Notes: generated by a model not told the origin, from the sequence alone. A DNA stretch of 64,000 bases from Cryobacterium breve (GCF_004402375.1 NZ_SOGJ01000022.1:87504-151503), one strand, 5' to 3'. Shown: positions 26,456-35,422, counted from the first letter of the stretch. Translations and numbers: made by a program.

Positions 26456-28405
26456 TCATCGAGGGGTCTTCGTCAGGGATTCGGGCCGTAACAACTCTAT
26501 CCGCGCGGGCGACGGAGGTGACGCGGGTGACGGAGACGTGACCTGCTCGGAATACAGGCGCGCATAGACGCCGTCCGCGGCGAGCAGCTCGATGTGGGTT
26601 CCGCTCTCCACGATCCGGCCGGCGTCCACGACGAAGATGACATCGGCCGACACGATGGTCGAGAGCCGGTGCGCGATCGCGATGGTCGTGCGCCCCCGGG
26701 ACGCTGTGTCCAGGGCCGCCTGAACGACACGCTCGGAAATGGCGTCGAGGGCGCTCGTGGCCTCGTCGAGGATGAGCACCTCCGGATCCTTGAGCAACAC
26801 CCGGGCGATGGCGATGCGCTGCTTTTCGCCGCCGGAGAGGCGGTAGCCGCGCTCCCCCACCATCGTGTCGTATCCGGCCGGGAAGGATGCGATGGTGTCA
26901 TGAATGCTGGCCGACCGGGCCGCGGCCTCGAGTTCGGCATCCGTCGCCTCCGGTTTCGCGTAGCGGAGGTTCTCCGCGATGGTGGCGTGGAAGAGGTAGG
27001 TCTCCTGGCTGACGATGCCGATGTGGGAGACGAGGGACTGCTGCCGGAGGGCTCGCACGTCGACGCCGGAGAAGAGCACCCGGCCTACCGAGGCCTCGTA
27101 GAACCGGGGGATAAGGTAGGACACGGTGGTCTTGCCGGCGCCGGACGGGCCGACGAAAGCGGCGAACTGCCCCGGTTCGATCGTGAAGGAGACGGCGTTC
27201 AGGGTGGGGCGGGACTCCGTGCCGGTGTCCGGATAGGCGAAGGTGACCTGGTCGAAGGCGACCCGCCCAACCGCTTCTCCGGCCGTGGGCACGGGGGCTG
27301 CGTCCGGGGCGTCACTGATCTGCGGGGTGAGGTCGAGGTACTGGAAGATGCGCGCGAACAGGGCGCTCGAGGTCTGCAGGTCGAGGGCGACGCGCATCAG
27401 TCCGAGAAGTGGGAACAGCAGGCGAGACTGCACGGTCGTGAAGGCCACGATCGTTCCGGCCGTGATGACGGTCGTGCCGCTGCCCATCAGCAGGCCGGCC
27501 GCGAGATAGACGATCGCGGGAATGCTGGAGAGGAAGATGCTGACCATCGCGAAGAACCACTGGCCACTCATCTGCTGACTGATCTGCAGCTTCACCTGGT
27601 TGGCGTTCTCGTCGGCGTACCGCCGGATCTCCGTTTGCTGCCGGGTGAAGCTCTTCGAGAGCAGGATGCCGGAAACGCTCAGCGTCTCCTGGGTGATCGC
27701 TGTCATATCCGAGAGCGACTCCTGGGTTTTGGCCGCGATCCGGGCGCGCACCTGGCCGACCCGGCGCTGCGCGAAGACGAGCACGGGCATCAGGATCACG
27801 GCCACGATGGCCAGTTGCCAGCTCAGCAGGAGCATGGCGACCAGGGCTGCCATCACGGTCACGGCGTTGCCCAGCAGGCTGGAGACGGTGTTGGTGAGCA
27901 CGCTCGCGACGCCGCCCACGTCGTTCTGCAACCGGGACTGGATGACGCCCGTCTTCGTGCGGGTGAAGAAGCTCAGCTCCATCGCCTGCAGGTGCGTGAA
28001 CAAGCGCACCCGCAGCGCACCCATCACCGAGTTGCCCACGGTGGCGGTGAGCCAGGTCTGCCAGACGCCGAGCAGTTGGGAACCCAGGTAGATGGCGATC
28101 ATCACGCCCACGAGCACGGCCAGGTGCTGCACGTTCGGGCTGCCGTCGGGCGGGAACAGCCCCTCGTCGAAGGCGCGCTGCACGAGCAGGGGCGGCACCA
28201 CCGACAGGCCGGCGCTGATGAGCACGAGCACAACAGTGACTGTGAGTGCCGCCCGGTGCGGTGCGAACAGGCCGATGATGCGGCGAAGCAGGTTCTGGAT
28301 GCGGGGGGCTTCGGCGTTCTCGGCCCGCTGCGCCACGGCGTCGCCGCCGCTGACCCGGCCGCGCCGACCGCCGCCGCCGCCTCCACCGCCGTGCATTCCA
28401 GTCAT
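26456..28405 (-). CDS. ABC exporter, fused membrane and ATPase domains
   Basis: This 649-residue half-transporter has a Gly/Arg-rich N-terminus. Six membrane helices span about residues 55-350. The ATPase carries Walker A GPSGAGKTT, signature LSGGEKQRIAIARVLL, Walker B VLILDEATSALD and H-loop IAIAHRLST. It belongs to the MsbA/LmrA-type exporter family (drug or lipid export). All catalytic motifs are intact, so it should homodimerise. It is not obviously linked to the cbs-metB genes 10 bases downstream apart from direction. Confidence 0.92.
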   Translation of the reverse strand: MTGMHGGGGGGGGRRGRVSGGDAVAQRAENAEAPRIQNLLRRIIGLFAPHRAALTVTVVLVLISAGLSVVPPLLVQRAFDEGLFPPDGSPNVQHLAVLVGVMIAIYLGSQLLGVWQTWLTATVGNSVMGALRVRLFTHLQAMELSFFTRTKTGVIQSRLQNDVGGVASVLTNTVSSLLGNAVTVMAALVAMLLLSWQLAIVAVILMPVLVFAQRRVGQVRARIAAKTQESLSDMTAITQETLSVSGILLSKSFTRQQTEIRRYADENANQVKLQISQQMSGQWFFAMVSIFLSSIPAIVYLAAGLLMGSGTTVITAGTIVAFTTVQSRLLFPLLGLMRVALDLQTSSALFARIFQYLDLTPQISDAPDAAPVPTAGEAVGRVAFDQVTFAYPDTGTESRPTLNAVSFTIEPGQFAAFVGPSGAGKTTVSYLIPRFYEASVGRVLFSGVDVRALRQQSLVSHIGIVSQETYLFHATIAENLRYAKPEATDAELEAAARSASIHDTIASFPAGYDTMVGERGYRLSGGEKQRIAIARVLLKDPEVLILDEATSALDAISERVVQAALDTASRGRTTIAIAHRLSTIVSADVIFVVDAGRIVESGTHIELLAADGVYARLYSEQVTSPSPASPPSPARIELLRPESLTKTPR

Positions 28406-28450
28406 GAATTCACTCTAAACTCCTCCGCGGTGACCCCGCCCCGACACAAG

Positions 28451-28510
28451 TGTGCCCGTTCCGGACACCTGTTCCCCGGGTGGCGGGAACACGTGTCCGA
28501 AACGGGCACA
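28451..28510. terminator. 60-base near-perfect palindrome (operon terminator)
   Basis: TGTGCCCGTT ... AACGGGCACA pairs over about 26 bp with 3 mismatches around a short GGGTGGC-like loop. It lies 12 bases after the stop of the sugar permease gene on the minus strand and upstream of the ABC exporter start, and most likely separates the two units. Confidence 0.7.
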
Positions 28511-28522
28511 GTCGCTCAGCGG

Positions 28523-29494
28523 TTAGCCCTTGGTCGAGCCGGCCAGGAGGCCGCGCACGAAGTAGCGCTGCAGGGAGAAGAACACGAGCAGCGGAACCAG
28601 GATCGAGATGAACGCGCCGGCCGTGAGCAGATGCCAGTCCTGACCGCGGCTGCCGGTGATCTCGGCCAGCAGCTTGGTCATCGGGGCGACCGCGCCGTCC
28701 GCGAAGATCAATGCCACCAGCAGGTCGTTCCAAACCCAGAGGAACTGGAAGATGGCGAAGGATGCGATCGCCGGCATGGTGAGCGGCAGCACGATCCGGA
28801 AGAAGATCTGCCCGTGCCCCGCGCCGTCGACCCGCGCCGCTTCGATGACGTCGGCGGGGATCTCCGACACGAAGTTGTGCAGCAGGTAGATGGCCAGCGG
28901 CAGGGCGAACATGGTGTGCGCGATCCACACCTGGGAGTAGCCGCCGGCGTCGCTGATGGCGGTGACCACCGGGATGCCGAAGATCTCACCCTGGGAGAAG
29001 AACTGCAGGAGCGGGACGAGGGCCATTTGCAGCGGAACGATCTGCAGCGCGAAGACCGCGATAAAGAGCACGTTCTTGCCGCGGAAGTCGATCCAGGCGA
29101 AAGCATAGGCGGCCAGGCTGGCCACGATCAGCGGCAGCAGCGTGGCGGGAAGGGTGATCGCGATCGAGTTGACGAACGCGCCGGCCAGGTTCAGCTGGCT
29201 GTTGCCGGCCTGCAGAACGTCACTGTAGTTGTCGAGGGTGAGACCCCAGTTCGAGAAAAGCGTCCACCAGCCGGTGGTGCGCACCTCCTGCGCCGGGCGG
29301 AACGAGGAGACGAACAGTCCGAAGGTCGGGATGGTCCAGAGCACGGCGATCACGAGGGCCGCGACGGTGGCGCCCCTGCTGGTCAGCCGCTTCTTGGTGC
29401 GCTTGGCCGCTGACGTTTCCTGGCGGCGTTCGCCGTGGCGGATCTGGCTCTTGGTGGCTTCGTCGGGGAGCTCAACCGGAAGTATCGCGCTCAT
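28523..29494 (-). CDS. sugar ABC transporter permease, AglG/MalG type
   Basis: This 323-residue carbohydrate permease has an N-terminal cytoplasmic tail and six membrane helices. The ATPase-coupling loop EAARVDGAGHGQIFFRIVLPLTMPA (EAA motif) is intact. It ends with YFVRGLLAGSTKG, the usual terminus of MalG/AglG subunits. ATG 29494 overlaps the stop of the partner permease by 4 bases. No ATPase gene is in the operon; a shared MsiK/UgpC-type ATPase elsewhere is expected. Confidence 0.92.
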   Translation of the reverse strand: MSAILPVELPDEATKSQIRHGERRQETSAAKRTKKRLTSRGATVAALVIAVLWTIPTFGLFVSSFRPAQEVRTTGWWTLFSNWGLTLDNYSDVLQAGNSQLNLAGAFVNSIAITLPATLLPLIVASLAAYAFAWIDFRGKNVLFIAVFALQIVPLQMALVPLLQFFSQGEIFGIPVVTAISDAGGYSQVWIAHTMFALPLAIYLLHNFVSEIPADVIEAARVDGAGHGQIFFRIVLPLTMPAIASFAIFQFLWVWNDLLVALIFADGAVAPMTKLLAEITGSRGQDWHLLTAGAFISILVPLLVFFSLQRYFVRGLLAGSTKG

Positions 29495-30624
29495 CGGATT
29501 TCCCTCTGCTTCTGGATCTGGCGGGCGTTGTAGACGACAATCGGGAGCACCAGCAGGAATAGGATCACGGCGAAGGCCGCGGACCGGCCCTGCTCGAAGT
29601 TCTTGAACTGCGTGTACATCTCGTTCGCGATGACGCTGGTGTCGTTGGCGCCTGCGGTCATGGTCCGGACGATGTCGAAGACCTTGAGGGAGGCGATGGA
29701 GATCGTCGTCAGCACAACGACCAGGGCACTGCGGATGCCGGGGACCGTCACGTTGGTGAACTTCTGCCAGGCGTTGGTGCCGTCGAGTTCGGCGGCCTCC
29801 ATCTGCTCGGCGGGTACGCCCTTGATGGCCGCGGACAGCACGACCATGGCGAAACCGGTCTGCACCCAGATCAGGACGACGATCAGGAAGACGGTGTTCC
29901 ACGGTGCGTTCGCGAGGAAGTCGACCGGCTGGCCCCCGAACCACACCACGACCTGGTTGAGCAGGCCGATCTGGTTCTGGTCGGCCGGGCGGGCGGTGTA
30001 GATGAAGCGCCAGATGATGGACGCTCCGACGAAGGAGATGGCCATGGGCATGAAGACCATGATCTTGAAGTACTTCTCACCGCGGCTCTTGTCGATGAAG
30101 ACCGCGTAGGCCAGACCGGCGACCGTCGACACGAGCGGGGTGATGAGCACCCAGACGATCGTGTTGAGCACCGTGCGGATGGCCTCGGGCTGGGTGAACA
30201 CCCAGACGAAGTTGTCGAAGCCGATGAACTCGGTGCCGCGGGAGTTCATGAAGGCCTGCCCCGTGGTCTGGATGGTGGGGATGATGAGGCCGACGACGAG
30301 GAGCAGGATGGCCGGTGAAAGGAATCCGAAGAGCTGGAAGAGGTAGCCGGCGCCGGCTCGCGACCGGTAGTCGACGATGAAGAAGACACCGCCGAGGACG
30401 GCGGCCGCGGCGGTCGCCCACCAGTAGGATCCGGCGGCCAACAGAATGAGCATCGGAGCTGCGACGCAGACGGCGAGACGGATGACGGTGTAGACGGTCC
30501 CCTTGCGCGGTGCGATCTCGACGAAGAACAGGATCGCGGCCACCAGGGCCACGAACGCGAGAATGATGATGGGGACTTGCACCAGGGGCGGCAAGTCAGC
30601 CAGCCAGGCAAGGAATGCCGACAT
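29491..30624 (-). CDS. sugar ABC transporter permease, AglF/MalF type
   Basis: This 377-residue permease starts with three extra N-terminal helices (about residues 15-85), a feature of AglF-like proteins. The transport domain follows, with EAAELDGTNAWQKFTNVTVPGIRSALVVV as EAA loop. Segments such as VFMPMAISFVGASIIWRFIY and VFDIVRTMTAGANDTSVIANEMY are typical of alpha-glucoside transporters. It lies 240 bases after the binding-protein gene; a hairpin and simple repeats lie between them. Confidence 0.92.
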   Translation of the reverse strand: MSAFLAWLADLPPLVQVPIIILAFVALVAAILFFVEIAPRKGTVYTVIRLAVCVAAPMLILLAAGSYWWATAAAAVLGGVFFIVDYRSRAGAGYLFQLFGFLSPAILLLVVGLIIPTIQTTGQAFMNSRGTEFIGFDNFVWVFTQPEAIRTVLNTIVWVLITPLVSTVAGLAYAVFIDKSRGEKYFKIMVFMPMAISFVGASIIWRFIYTARPADQNQIGLLNQVVVWFGGQPVDFLANAPWNTVFLIVVLIWVQTGFAMVVLSAAIKGVPAEQMEAAELDGTNAWQKFTNVTVPGIRSALVVVLTTISIASLKVFDIVRTMTAGANDTSVIANEMYTQFKNFEQGRSAAFAVILFLLVLPIVVYNARQIQKQREIR

Positions 30625-30660
30625 GTGAAACCTCTCGAGTACGACTGCGGACTCACAGTG

Positions 30661-30692
30661 TTCGCTGGTGGGGCGGTTCGCTGGTGGGGCGG
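30661..30692. repeat. 16-bp direct repeat x2
   Basis: TTCGCTGGTGGGGCGG is repeated head to tail at 30661-30676 and 30677-30692, about 40 bases upstream of the AglF-like start. Confidence 0.9.
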
Positions 30693-30723
30693 AAAACTAC
30701 CGCCACGGTACACCAGCAGGGGG

Positions 30724-30756
30724 GCGGGTCGCCCGTTTTCAAGGCAGGCGACCCGC
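30724..30756 (-). terminator. intra-operon hairpin between binding protein and permeases
   Basis: A 10-bp perfect stem (GCGGGTCGCC with its complement) closes a 13-base loop. Such stem-loops after a binding-protein gene commonly stabilise its mRNA or attenuate the downstream permeases; here that is inferred from position. Confidence 0.6.
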
Positions 30757-30778
30757 ACCGTCAGTGCTGTTACTGCAC

Positions 30779-30826
30779 GTGCTTCAGTGCTTCAGTGCTT
30801 CAGTGCTTCAGTGCTTCAGTGCTTCA
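30779..30826. repeat. six perfect 8-bp tandem repeats (GTGCTTCA)
   Basis: Six uninterrupted GTGCTTCA units, followed by GTGCT, lie between the binding-protein stop (30865) and the permease start (30624). Perfect short repeats of this kind are prone to slipped-strand copy-number change. Confidence 0.97.
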
Positions 30827-30864
30827 GTGCTGGTAGTGCTGGCATTGCTGGTGACCGATCGGGA

Positions 30865-32181
30865 CTAGGTGGACGGCCAGCCGGCTTCGATGCTGGTGAG
30901 CACCTCGTCGGTCGACGTGCCGTTGACCCAGTTGACCATTCCCTTCCAGAAGGTGCCGGCGCCCACGGAGCCGGGCATCAGGTCGGAACCGTCGAAGCGG
31001 AAGGTGGTTTCCGGGTCCTGAAGGATCTTGATGGCTTCCTGAAGGATCGGGCTCTTCGCGTTGGCCGGGTCAAGACCCGAGTTGGCGCTGATGACTCCAC
31101 CGAGGCTGACGCGGCTGTTGGCCCAGTCATCGCTGGAGAGGTATTCCTGAACGGCCTGGGTGTCGGCGTCGTCAGCGAAGGCGGCGACGATCTCGCCACC
31201 ACCGGTCACGGCCTGGCTGCCTGCCTCTTCACCCGGGGTGATGAAGGCCCAGACGTCACCGTCGGGACCGACTTCGCCACCGGCATCCGTGATGAAGCCG
31301 TCGAAGAAGGATGCCTGGTGGTGCAGCGCGCAGGTTCCATCGGCGAGCGGGGTGGCCACGTCACCGAACGGCGTGCTGTTGATCGAGCGGACATCGCCGA
31401 ATGCGGCGTTGACGTAGGCCGGGTTCAGCAGGATCTCCCCGACGGAGTCGAAGGCGGACTTGATCGCGGGGTCCGTGAAGGGGATGTCGTTGGCAACCCA
31501 CTTGTCGTAGGTCTCCGCGCCGGCCTGACGCAGGACGAGGTCTTCGACCCAGTCCGTGCCCGGCCAGCCGCTGGCGTCGCCCGAGCCGAATCCGGCGCAC
31601 CACGGGGCGGTGCCGGTCTTCTCCTGGATGGTCTTGGTCACCGCGAGGAGGTCGTCCCAGGTCTCGGGAACTTCGACACCCCACTCCGTGAACTTGGCCG
31701 GGGAGTACCAGACGAAGCCCTTGACGCTGGCCATCAGCGGCGCGCCGTAGAACGTGTCACCGACCGTGCCGTAGGCCTTCCAGTCCGCGGACCAGAACTC
31801 GTCGACGTTGTCTTCGACGGCTTTCGGGGCGGGCTTGAGGTAGTCGCGGCTGGCAAGGTCGGCCATCAGTCCGGGCTGCGGGAAGATCGCGATGTCCGGA
31901 GCGTTTCCGCCCTGGGCGCGGATGGCGATCTGGGTTTCGAACTCCTTTGAGGCTTCGTACTGGATGTCGATGTTGTTCTCTTCTTCCCAAGCCGCCCAGG
32001 ACTCTTCGAGAAGCTTGGCCTCGGTGTCACCGATGGTGCCGTAGACGCTGACGGAACCGTCACCTTCCGCGCCGGCCTCGGAGTTCGTGGTGCCGGGACC
32101 GCCGGAACAACCGGCCAGGGTCAAACCGGCTATCGCCGCAATAGCGATGGGTGCTGTGAGACGGCGGTGGAATGACCGCAT
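30865..32181 (-). CDS. sugar (alpha-glucoside type) ABC transporter substrate-binding lipoprotein
   Basis: This 438-residue extracellular binding protein has a lipobox LTLAGC (Cys about 24). The mature domain is typical of AglE-like proteins: SVYGTIGDTEAKLLEESWAAWEEENNIDIQYEASKEFETQI, APDIAIFPQPGLMADLA, WCAGFGSGDASGWPGTDWVEDLVLRQAG and VISANSGLD. ATG 32181 follows GAGGAGG by 5 bases. The promoter carries a perfect GGAACCGGTTCC operator, so expression should be repressed by the divergent LacI protein without inducer. Confidence 0.93.
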   Translation of the reverse strand: MRSFHRRLTAPIAIAAIAGLTLAGCSGGPGTTNSEAGAEGDGSVSVYGTIGDTEAKLLEESWAAWEEENNIDIQYEASKEFETQIAIRAQGGNAPDIAIFPQPGLMADLASRDYLKPAPKAVEDNVDEFWSADWKAYGTVGDTFYGAPLMASVKGFVWYSPAKFTEWGVEVPETWDDLLAVTKTIQEKTGTAPWCAGFGSGDASGWPGTDWVEDLVLRQAGAETYDKWVANDIPFTDPAIKSAFDSVGEILLNPAYVNAAFGDVRSINSTPFGDVATPLADGTCALHHQASFFDGFITDAGGEVGPDGDVWAFITPGEEAGSQAVTGGGEIVAAFADDADTQAVQEYLSSDDWANSRVSLGGVISANSGLDPANAKSPILQEAIKILQDPETTFRFDGSDLMPGSVGAGTFWKGMVNWVNGTSTDEVLTSIEAGWPST

Positions 32182-32278
32182 TTTTCCTCCTCGTTGAGTG
32201 ATGGCGGTGTGCGAAAGGAATTCCCCAGGACACCGAGGTGCTGCAGGTGCTGCTTGTGTGCTGAAAACGATCAGATAA

Positions 32279-32290
32279 GGAACCGGTTCC
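32279..32290. promoter_or_regulatory. LacI operator 1 (promoter of the binding-protein operon)
   Basis: GGAACCGGTTCC is a perfect 12-bp palindrome. On the minus strand it lies between a TTGTCG -35-like and a TATCTG -10-like hexamer about 16 bases apart. It is identical to the site at 32422. Confidence 0.75.
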
Positions 32291-32421
32291 ACACGACAAG
32301 CTACGGCACCGACAAGCGAATCGCAAGACCGTCTTTGTCACGGAATGGCCAAGATCGCGCTCCCCTGGAAGAGGTTCGTCGCCGAGCGCCGTGCATCGCC
32401 GCCAAATCAGGCACATTTCAT

Positions 32422-32433
32422 GGAACCGGTTCC
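32422..32433. promoter_or_regulatory. LacI operator 2 (lacI promoter)
   Basis: A second perfect GGAACCGGTTCC lies 56 bases upstream of the lacI start and overlaps the -35 region of a plausible promoter (TTCCAG, 17 bases, TACAGT at 32453-32458). Two identical operators 143 bases apart could allow DNA looping across the 308-base divergent gap, which contains no gene. Confidence 0.75.
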
Positions 32434-32489
32434 AGCGACGGCCCGAGAGCTGTACAGTAATCGGAACGGATCCAAGGGCGGAGGCTGGA

Positions 32490-33524
32490 ATGAGCGCAAT
32501 CGCGGATGTCGCACGCCTCGCCGGCGTTGCGAAGGCCACCGCATCTCGGGCACTGAGCGGTCGGGGCTATGTGTCGGAGGAGACCCGGCGCAAGGTCATT
32601 GAGGCAGCCCGGGAGATCGGCTACGTTGCCTCCCCGAATGCCGCCAGCCTGGTCACGGGACGCACCAAGAGTATCGGGGTGATCATTCCGTTCATCAGCC
32701 GCTGGTTCTTCTCCGAGGTGTTGGAGAGCATGGAGCAGGCACTGCTGGACGAGGGGTACGACATGACCCTCTACAATCTGCCGGCCCCCTCCCCGGAGCG
32801 GGAACGGGTATTCGACTACTTCCTGGCCCGCAAGCGGTTCGACGGCGTGATCTCGGTGGGAGTGGCCCTCAGTGACGACGAAGTCACTCTGCTGCACCGC
32901 CTGGGCCGACCGCTCGTGGGCATCGGCGGCCCGATCCGCGGCGTGCACACGATCGCCATCGACGACGTGGCCAGCGCCCGGCTCGCGACGAAGCACCTCC
33001 TCAGCCTCGGCCACACCGAGATCGTGCACATCGGCGGGAGCAAGGAAGACGAAATGGACTTCCAGGTGCACAGCAACCGGCTCACCGGGTTCTACTCCGC
33101 CATGCGGGAGGCCGGTCTACTGCCCGAGGGGTCCGGCTCGTTCTACGCCTGCGAATTCACGATGCCTGGCGGCTACGAGGTGGGATTGGCCGTTTTCGGC
33201 GACCCCCGAACGCGTCCCACCGCAGTCTTCGCCGCGAGCGACGAGATCGCCATCGGGCTGATCGTCGCCGCACGGGAGTTGGGCATTCAGGTGCCGGCGG
33301 ACCTGTCCGTGATCGGTATCGACGGGCATCCGTATGCCGACATGTTCCGGTTGACGACGATCGAGCAGCACCCCCGGCGGCAGGGCCGCCTGGCGGTGCT
33401 CTCACTCCTGGCCGAACTGGAGACGCCCACGCCGGGCGAGGAAGACGAGCACCTCACGGTGCTGCCGACGAACCTGGTCATCCGCTCGAGCACGAGCGGG
33501 CCGAGGCCGCCGCACGGAGCCTGA
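32490..33524 (+). CDS. LacI-family regulator of the adjacent sugar transporter
   Basis: This 344-residue regulator starts directly with the helix-turn-helix AIADVARLAGVAKATASRALSGRGYVSEETRRKVIEAAREIGYVASPNAASLVTGRTKSIGVI. A full effector-binding core follows (FISRWFFSEVLESMEQALLDEGYD, GVISVGVAL, HIGGSKEDEMDFQVHSNRLTGF, VIGIDGHPYADMFRLTTIEQ). ATG 32490 has GGCGGAGG upstream. It is divergent from the transporter and flanked by its likely operators. Confidence 0.94.
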   Translation: MSAIADVARLAGVAKATASRALSGRGYVSEETRRKVIEAAREIGYVASPNAASLVTGRTKSIGVIIPFISRWFFSEVLESMEQALLDEGYDMTLYNLPAPSPERERVFDYFLARKRFDGVISVGVALSDDEVTLLHRLGRPLVGIGGPIRGVHTIAIDDVASARLATKHLLSLGHTEIVHIGGSKEDEMDFQVHSNRLTGFYSAMREAGLLPEGSGSFYACEFTMPGGYEVGLAVFGDPRTRPTAVFAASDEIAIGLIVAARELGIQVPADLSVIGIDGHPYADMFRLTTIEQHPRRQGRLAVLSLLAELETPTPGEEDEHLTVLPTNLVIRSSTSGPRPPHGA

Positions 33525-33567
33525 CCGGCCGCCGGGCGACTCCCTGGTCGGCCTCGGACGGCCCCCG

Positions 33568-34806
33568 TCAGCTGTCCCCGGAGCCGATGGCAGCGGCCTC
33601 CTCGAGCCCGCTGAGACCGGCGACCGCTCCGTTCACTCGGCCGAGGTGGGAGTGGCCGAGGATCAGGATAAGCACGGCCACGACAACGGCCCCGGCCGCC
33701 GCGAGGAAGGGCGTCGCGGGCCCGACTGCTGCCGCGAGCAGCGTCGCGGCCGGCGGCGCGATGGCCCCGCCGAGGAAGCGCACCCCGGAGTAGGAGGAGG
33801 ACGCCACCGCTCGAGGAAGGTCGGTTGCCTCCATGACGCATTCGGTCAGCACGGTGTTGAGCACGCCGAGGAGCAGCCCGCCGGCAATCACGCAGGCCAC
33901 CAGCCCGACGGCGGACGCGACGAACACGCCCGCTGCGACCAGGTCGAGCGCCAACAGCGGAAGCACGATCCAGAGCACGCGCGTGCGCGGCATCCGCCTG
34001 GTCAGCGCGGGAGCAACCCCGACCGACGTGACCGCGAGGGCGACACCCCAGCCGAAGAAGACGAGGCCGAGGGTGCGCGCATCGGCGAGCCCGAGCGGCA
34101 CGAGGGCGAAGGGGGTATAGGCGAGGAGCACGAAGAACCCGATGTTGTAGAAGAAGGCCGCGGCGGCCAGAACCCTCAGTCCCGGGTGCGCGAGCGCACG
34201 GAACGGCGCCGACAGCCGAATCGGCTCCGGGCGGGCGGGTTCCCGCTTCAGCATCACGACAATGGCCACGAATCCGACGGCCATCAATGTGGCGCTGCCG
34301 AAGAACGGGCCCCGCCAGCTCAGACTGCCCAGCACCCCGCCGAGCAGCGGCCCGATGGCGATGCCGAGCCCCAGCGCCGCTTCGTAGAGGATGATCGCCG
34401 ACGACGTGCCGCCCGCGGCAGCCCCGACGATCGTGGCCAGCGCGGTGGAAATGAACAGCGCATTGCCCAGTCCCCAGCCCGCGCGGAACCCGATGACCGA
34501 TTCGACGCTCTGCGAGAGGCCTGCGGCCGCCGCGAAGACGATGATCAAGGCCAGCCCGATCAAGAGAGTGCGCTTGGCGCCGATGCGGCTGGACAACCAG
34601 CTGGTGAAGAACATTGCGATCCCGGTGACCAGCAGGTAGCTGGTGAACAGCATCTCCGTCTCGGTGGAAGAGGCCTGCAGATCCCGCGCGATCGCCGGAA
34701 GGATGGGATCGACCAGGCCGATGCCCATGAATGCGATGACGCAGGCGAATGCAACCGCCCAGACCGCGGTCGGCTGGTGCAGGATGCTGCGCTCTGGACG
34801 GCTCAT
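33568..34806 (-). CDS. MFS transporter (12-helix drug-efflux type)
   Basis: This 412-residue major-facilitator protein has about 12 membrane helices. Motifs visible are GIGLVDPILPAIARDLQ (helix 1), WLSSRIGAKRTLLIG (loop 2-3 motif A form) and GPLLGGVLGSLSWRGPFF (motif C, antiporter signature). Motif C points to proton-driven drug export. Its ATG overlaps the stop of the upstream MarR gene by 4 bases, so repressor and pump are co-translated. Confidence 0.92.
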   Translation of the reverse strand: MSRPERSILHQPTAVWAVAFACVIAFMGIGLVDPILPAIARDLQASSTETEMLFTSYLLVTGIAMFFTSWLSSRIGAKRTLLIGLALIIVFAAAAGLSQSVESVIGFRAGWGLGNALFISTALATIVGAAAGGTSSAIILYEAALGLGIAIGPLLGGVLGSLSWRGPFFGSATLMAVGFVAIVVMLKREPARPEPIRLSAPFRALAHPGLRVLAAAAFFYNIGFFVLLAYTPFALVPLGLADARTLGLVFFGWGVALAVTSVGVAPALTRRMPRTRVLWIVLPLLALDLVAAGVFVASAVGLVACVIAGGLLLGVLNTVLTECVMEATDLPRAVASSSYSGVRFLGGAIAPPAATLLAAAVGPATPFLAAAGAVVVAVLILILGHSHLGRVNGAVAGLSGLEEAAAIGSGDS

Positions 34807-35273
34807 GCCGGTACCCCGTCGGCGGCGAGTTCCCTGCGATCGCCAACTTCGGTGCGATCGACGCGGTCGCGCAGGATGCCGATCATGCGTTCAAGGGTCT
34901 CGATGTCGGCGGTCGGCAGATCCGCGAACGCCGGGAGCAGTGCCAGGCCCAGCCGGCGGCGCCAGTCGGTGAGCGCAGCCTCACCTGCCGGCGTGATCGA
35001 CGTGAGAGCAACCCGAGCATCGAGCGGGTCGGGCTGCCGGGTGGTCCAGCCTCGCGCGGCCAGGTGGCTGACGAGCTTGGTGGCGGTGGGCTGCGACACC
35101 CGGCTGCGCACCGCGAGGTCACCCAGCCGCATAGGGCCGGTCTGGCGAAGAACGCTCAGGGTGCGCCAGATGGCGGGAGATTCGGAATCGTGCGCCGCGT
35201 AGGCAGCCAGACGGGTGAGCCGGTGGTTGACCGTGATCAGGTCACCCAGGATTTCGGAGAGGGCAGCAGGCAT
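34803..35273 (-). CDS. MarR-family repressor of the MFS pump
   Basis: This 156-residue winged-helix protein contains IWRTLSVLRQTGPMRLGDLAVRSRVSQPTATKLVSHLAARGWTTRQPDPLDARVALTSITPAGEAAL and a C-terminal dimer helix. It is the first gene of a two-gene operon with the pump. A perfect 21-base palindrome lies 12 bases upstream, a clear autoregulatory operator. ATG 35273. Confidence 0.92.
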   Translation of the reverse strand: MPAALSEILGDLITVNHRLTRLAAYAAHDSESPAIWRTLSVLRQTGPMRLGDLAVRSRVSQPTATKLVSHLAARGWTTRQPDPLDARVALTSITPAGEAALTDWRRRLGLALLPAFADLPTADIETLERMIGILRDRVDRTEVGDRRELAADGVPA

Positions 35274-35284
35274 CCGTCGAGTAT

Positions 35285-35305
35285 ATACATAGCCGGGCTA
35301 TGTAT
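35285..35305. promoter_or_regulatory. MarR operator
   Basis: ATACATAGCC-G-GGCTATGTAT is a perfect inverted repeat (10-bp arms, 1-base centre) starting 12 bases upstream of the marR ATG. Occupation would block transcription of marR and the MFS gene. Confidence 0.8.
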
Positions 35306-35323
35306 TGTACCGGCCTTAACGAC

Positions 35324-35358
35324 AGAAGGCGTCGCATCCGTTGGATGCGACGCCTTCT
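35324..35358 (-). terminator. rplJ-rplL operon terminator
   Basis: A 16-bp perfect stem (AGAAGGCGTCGCATCC with its complement) closes a 3-base loop, 64 bases beyond the rplL stop on the minus strand. Confidence 0.8.
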
Positions 35359-35422
35359 TCGTCTTGACGGCTTGCGCCGTCACGCATTCTCGAAGAGAAC
35401 AGAACCCCTTGCGGGGCCCCGA

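Noticed and set aside
30779..30826. CRISPR array
   Set aside because: The units are 8 bp and contiguous, without spacers; no cas genes are present. The other tandem arrays also lack spacers.
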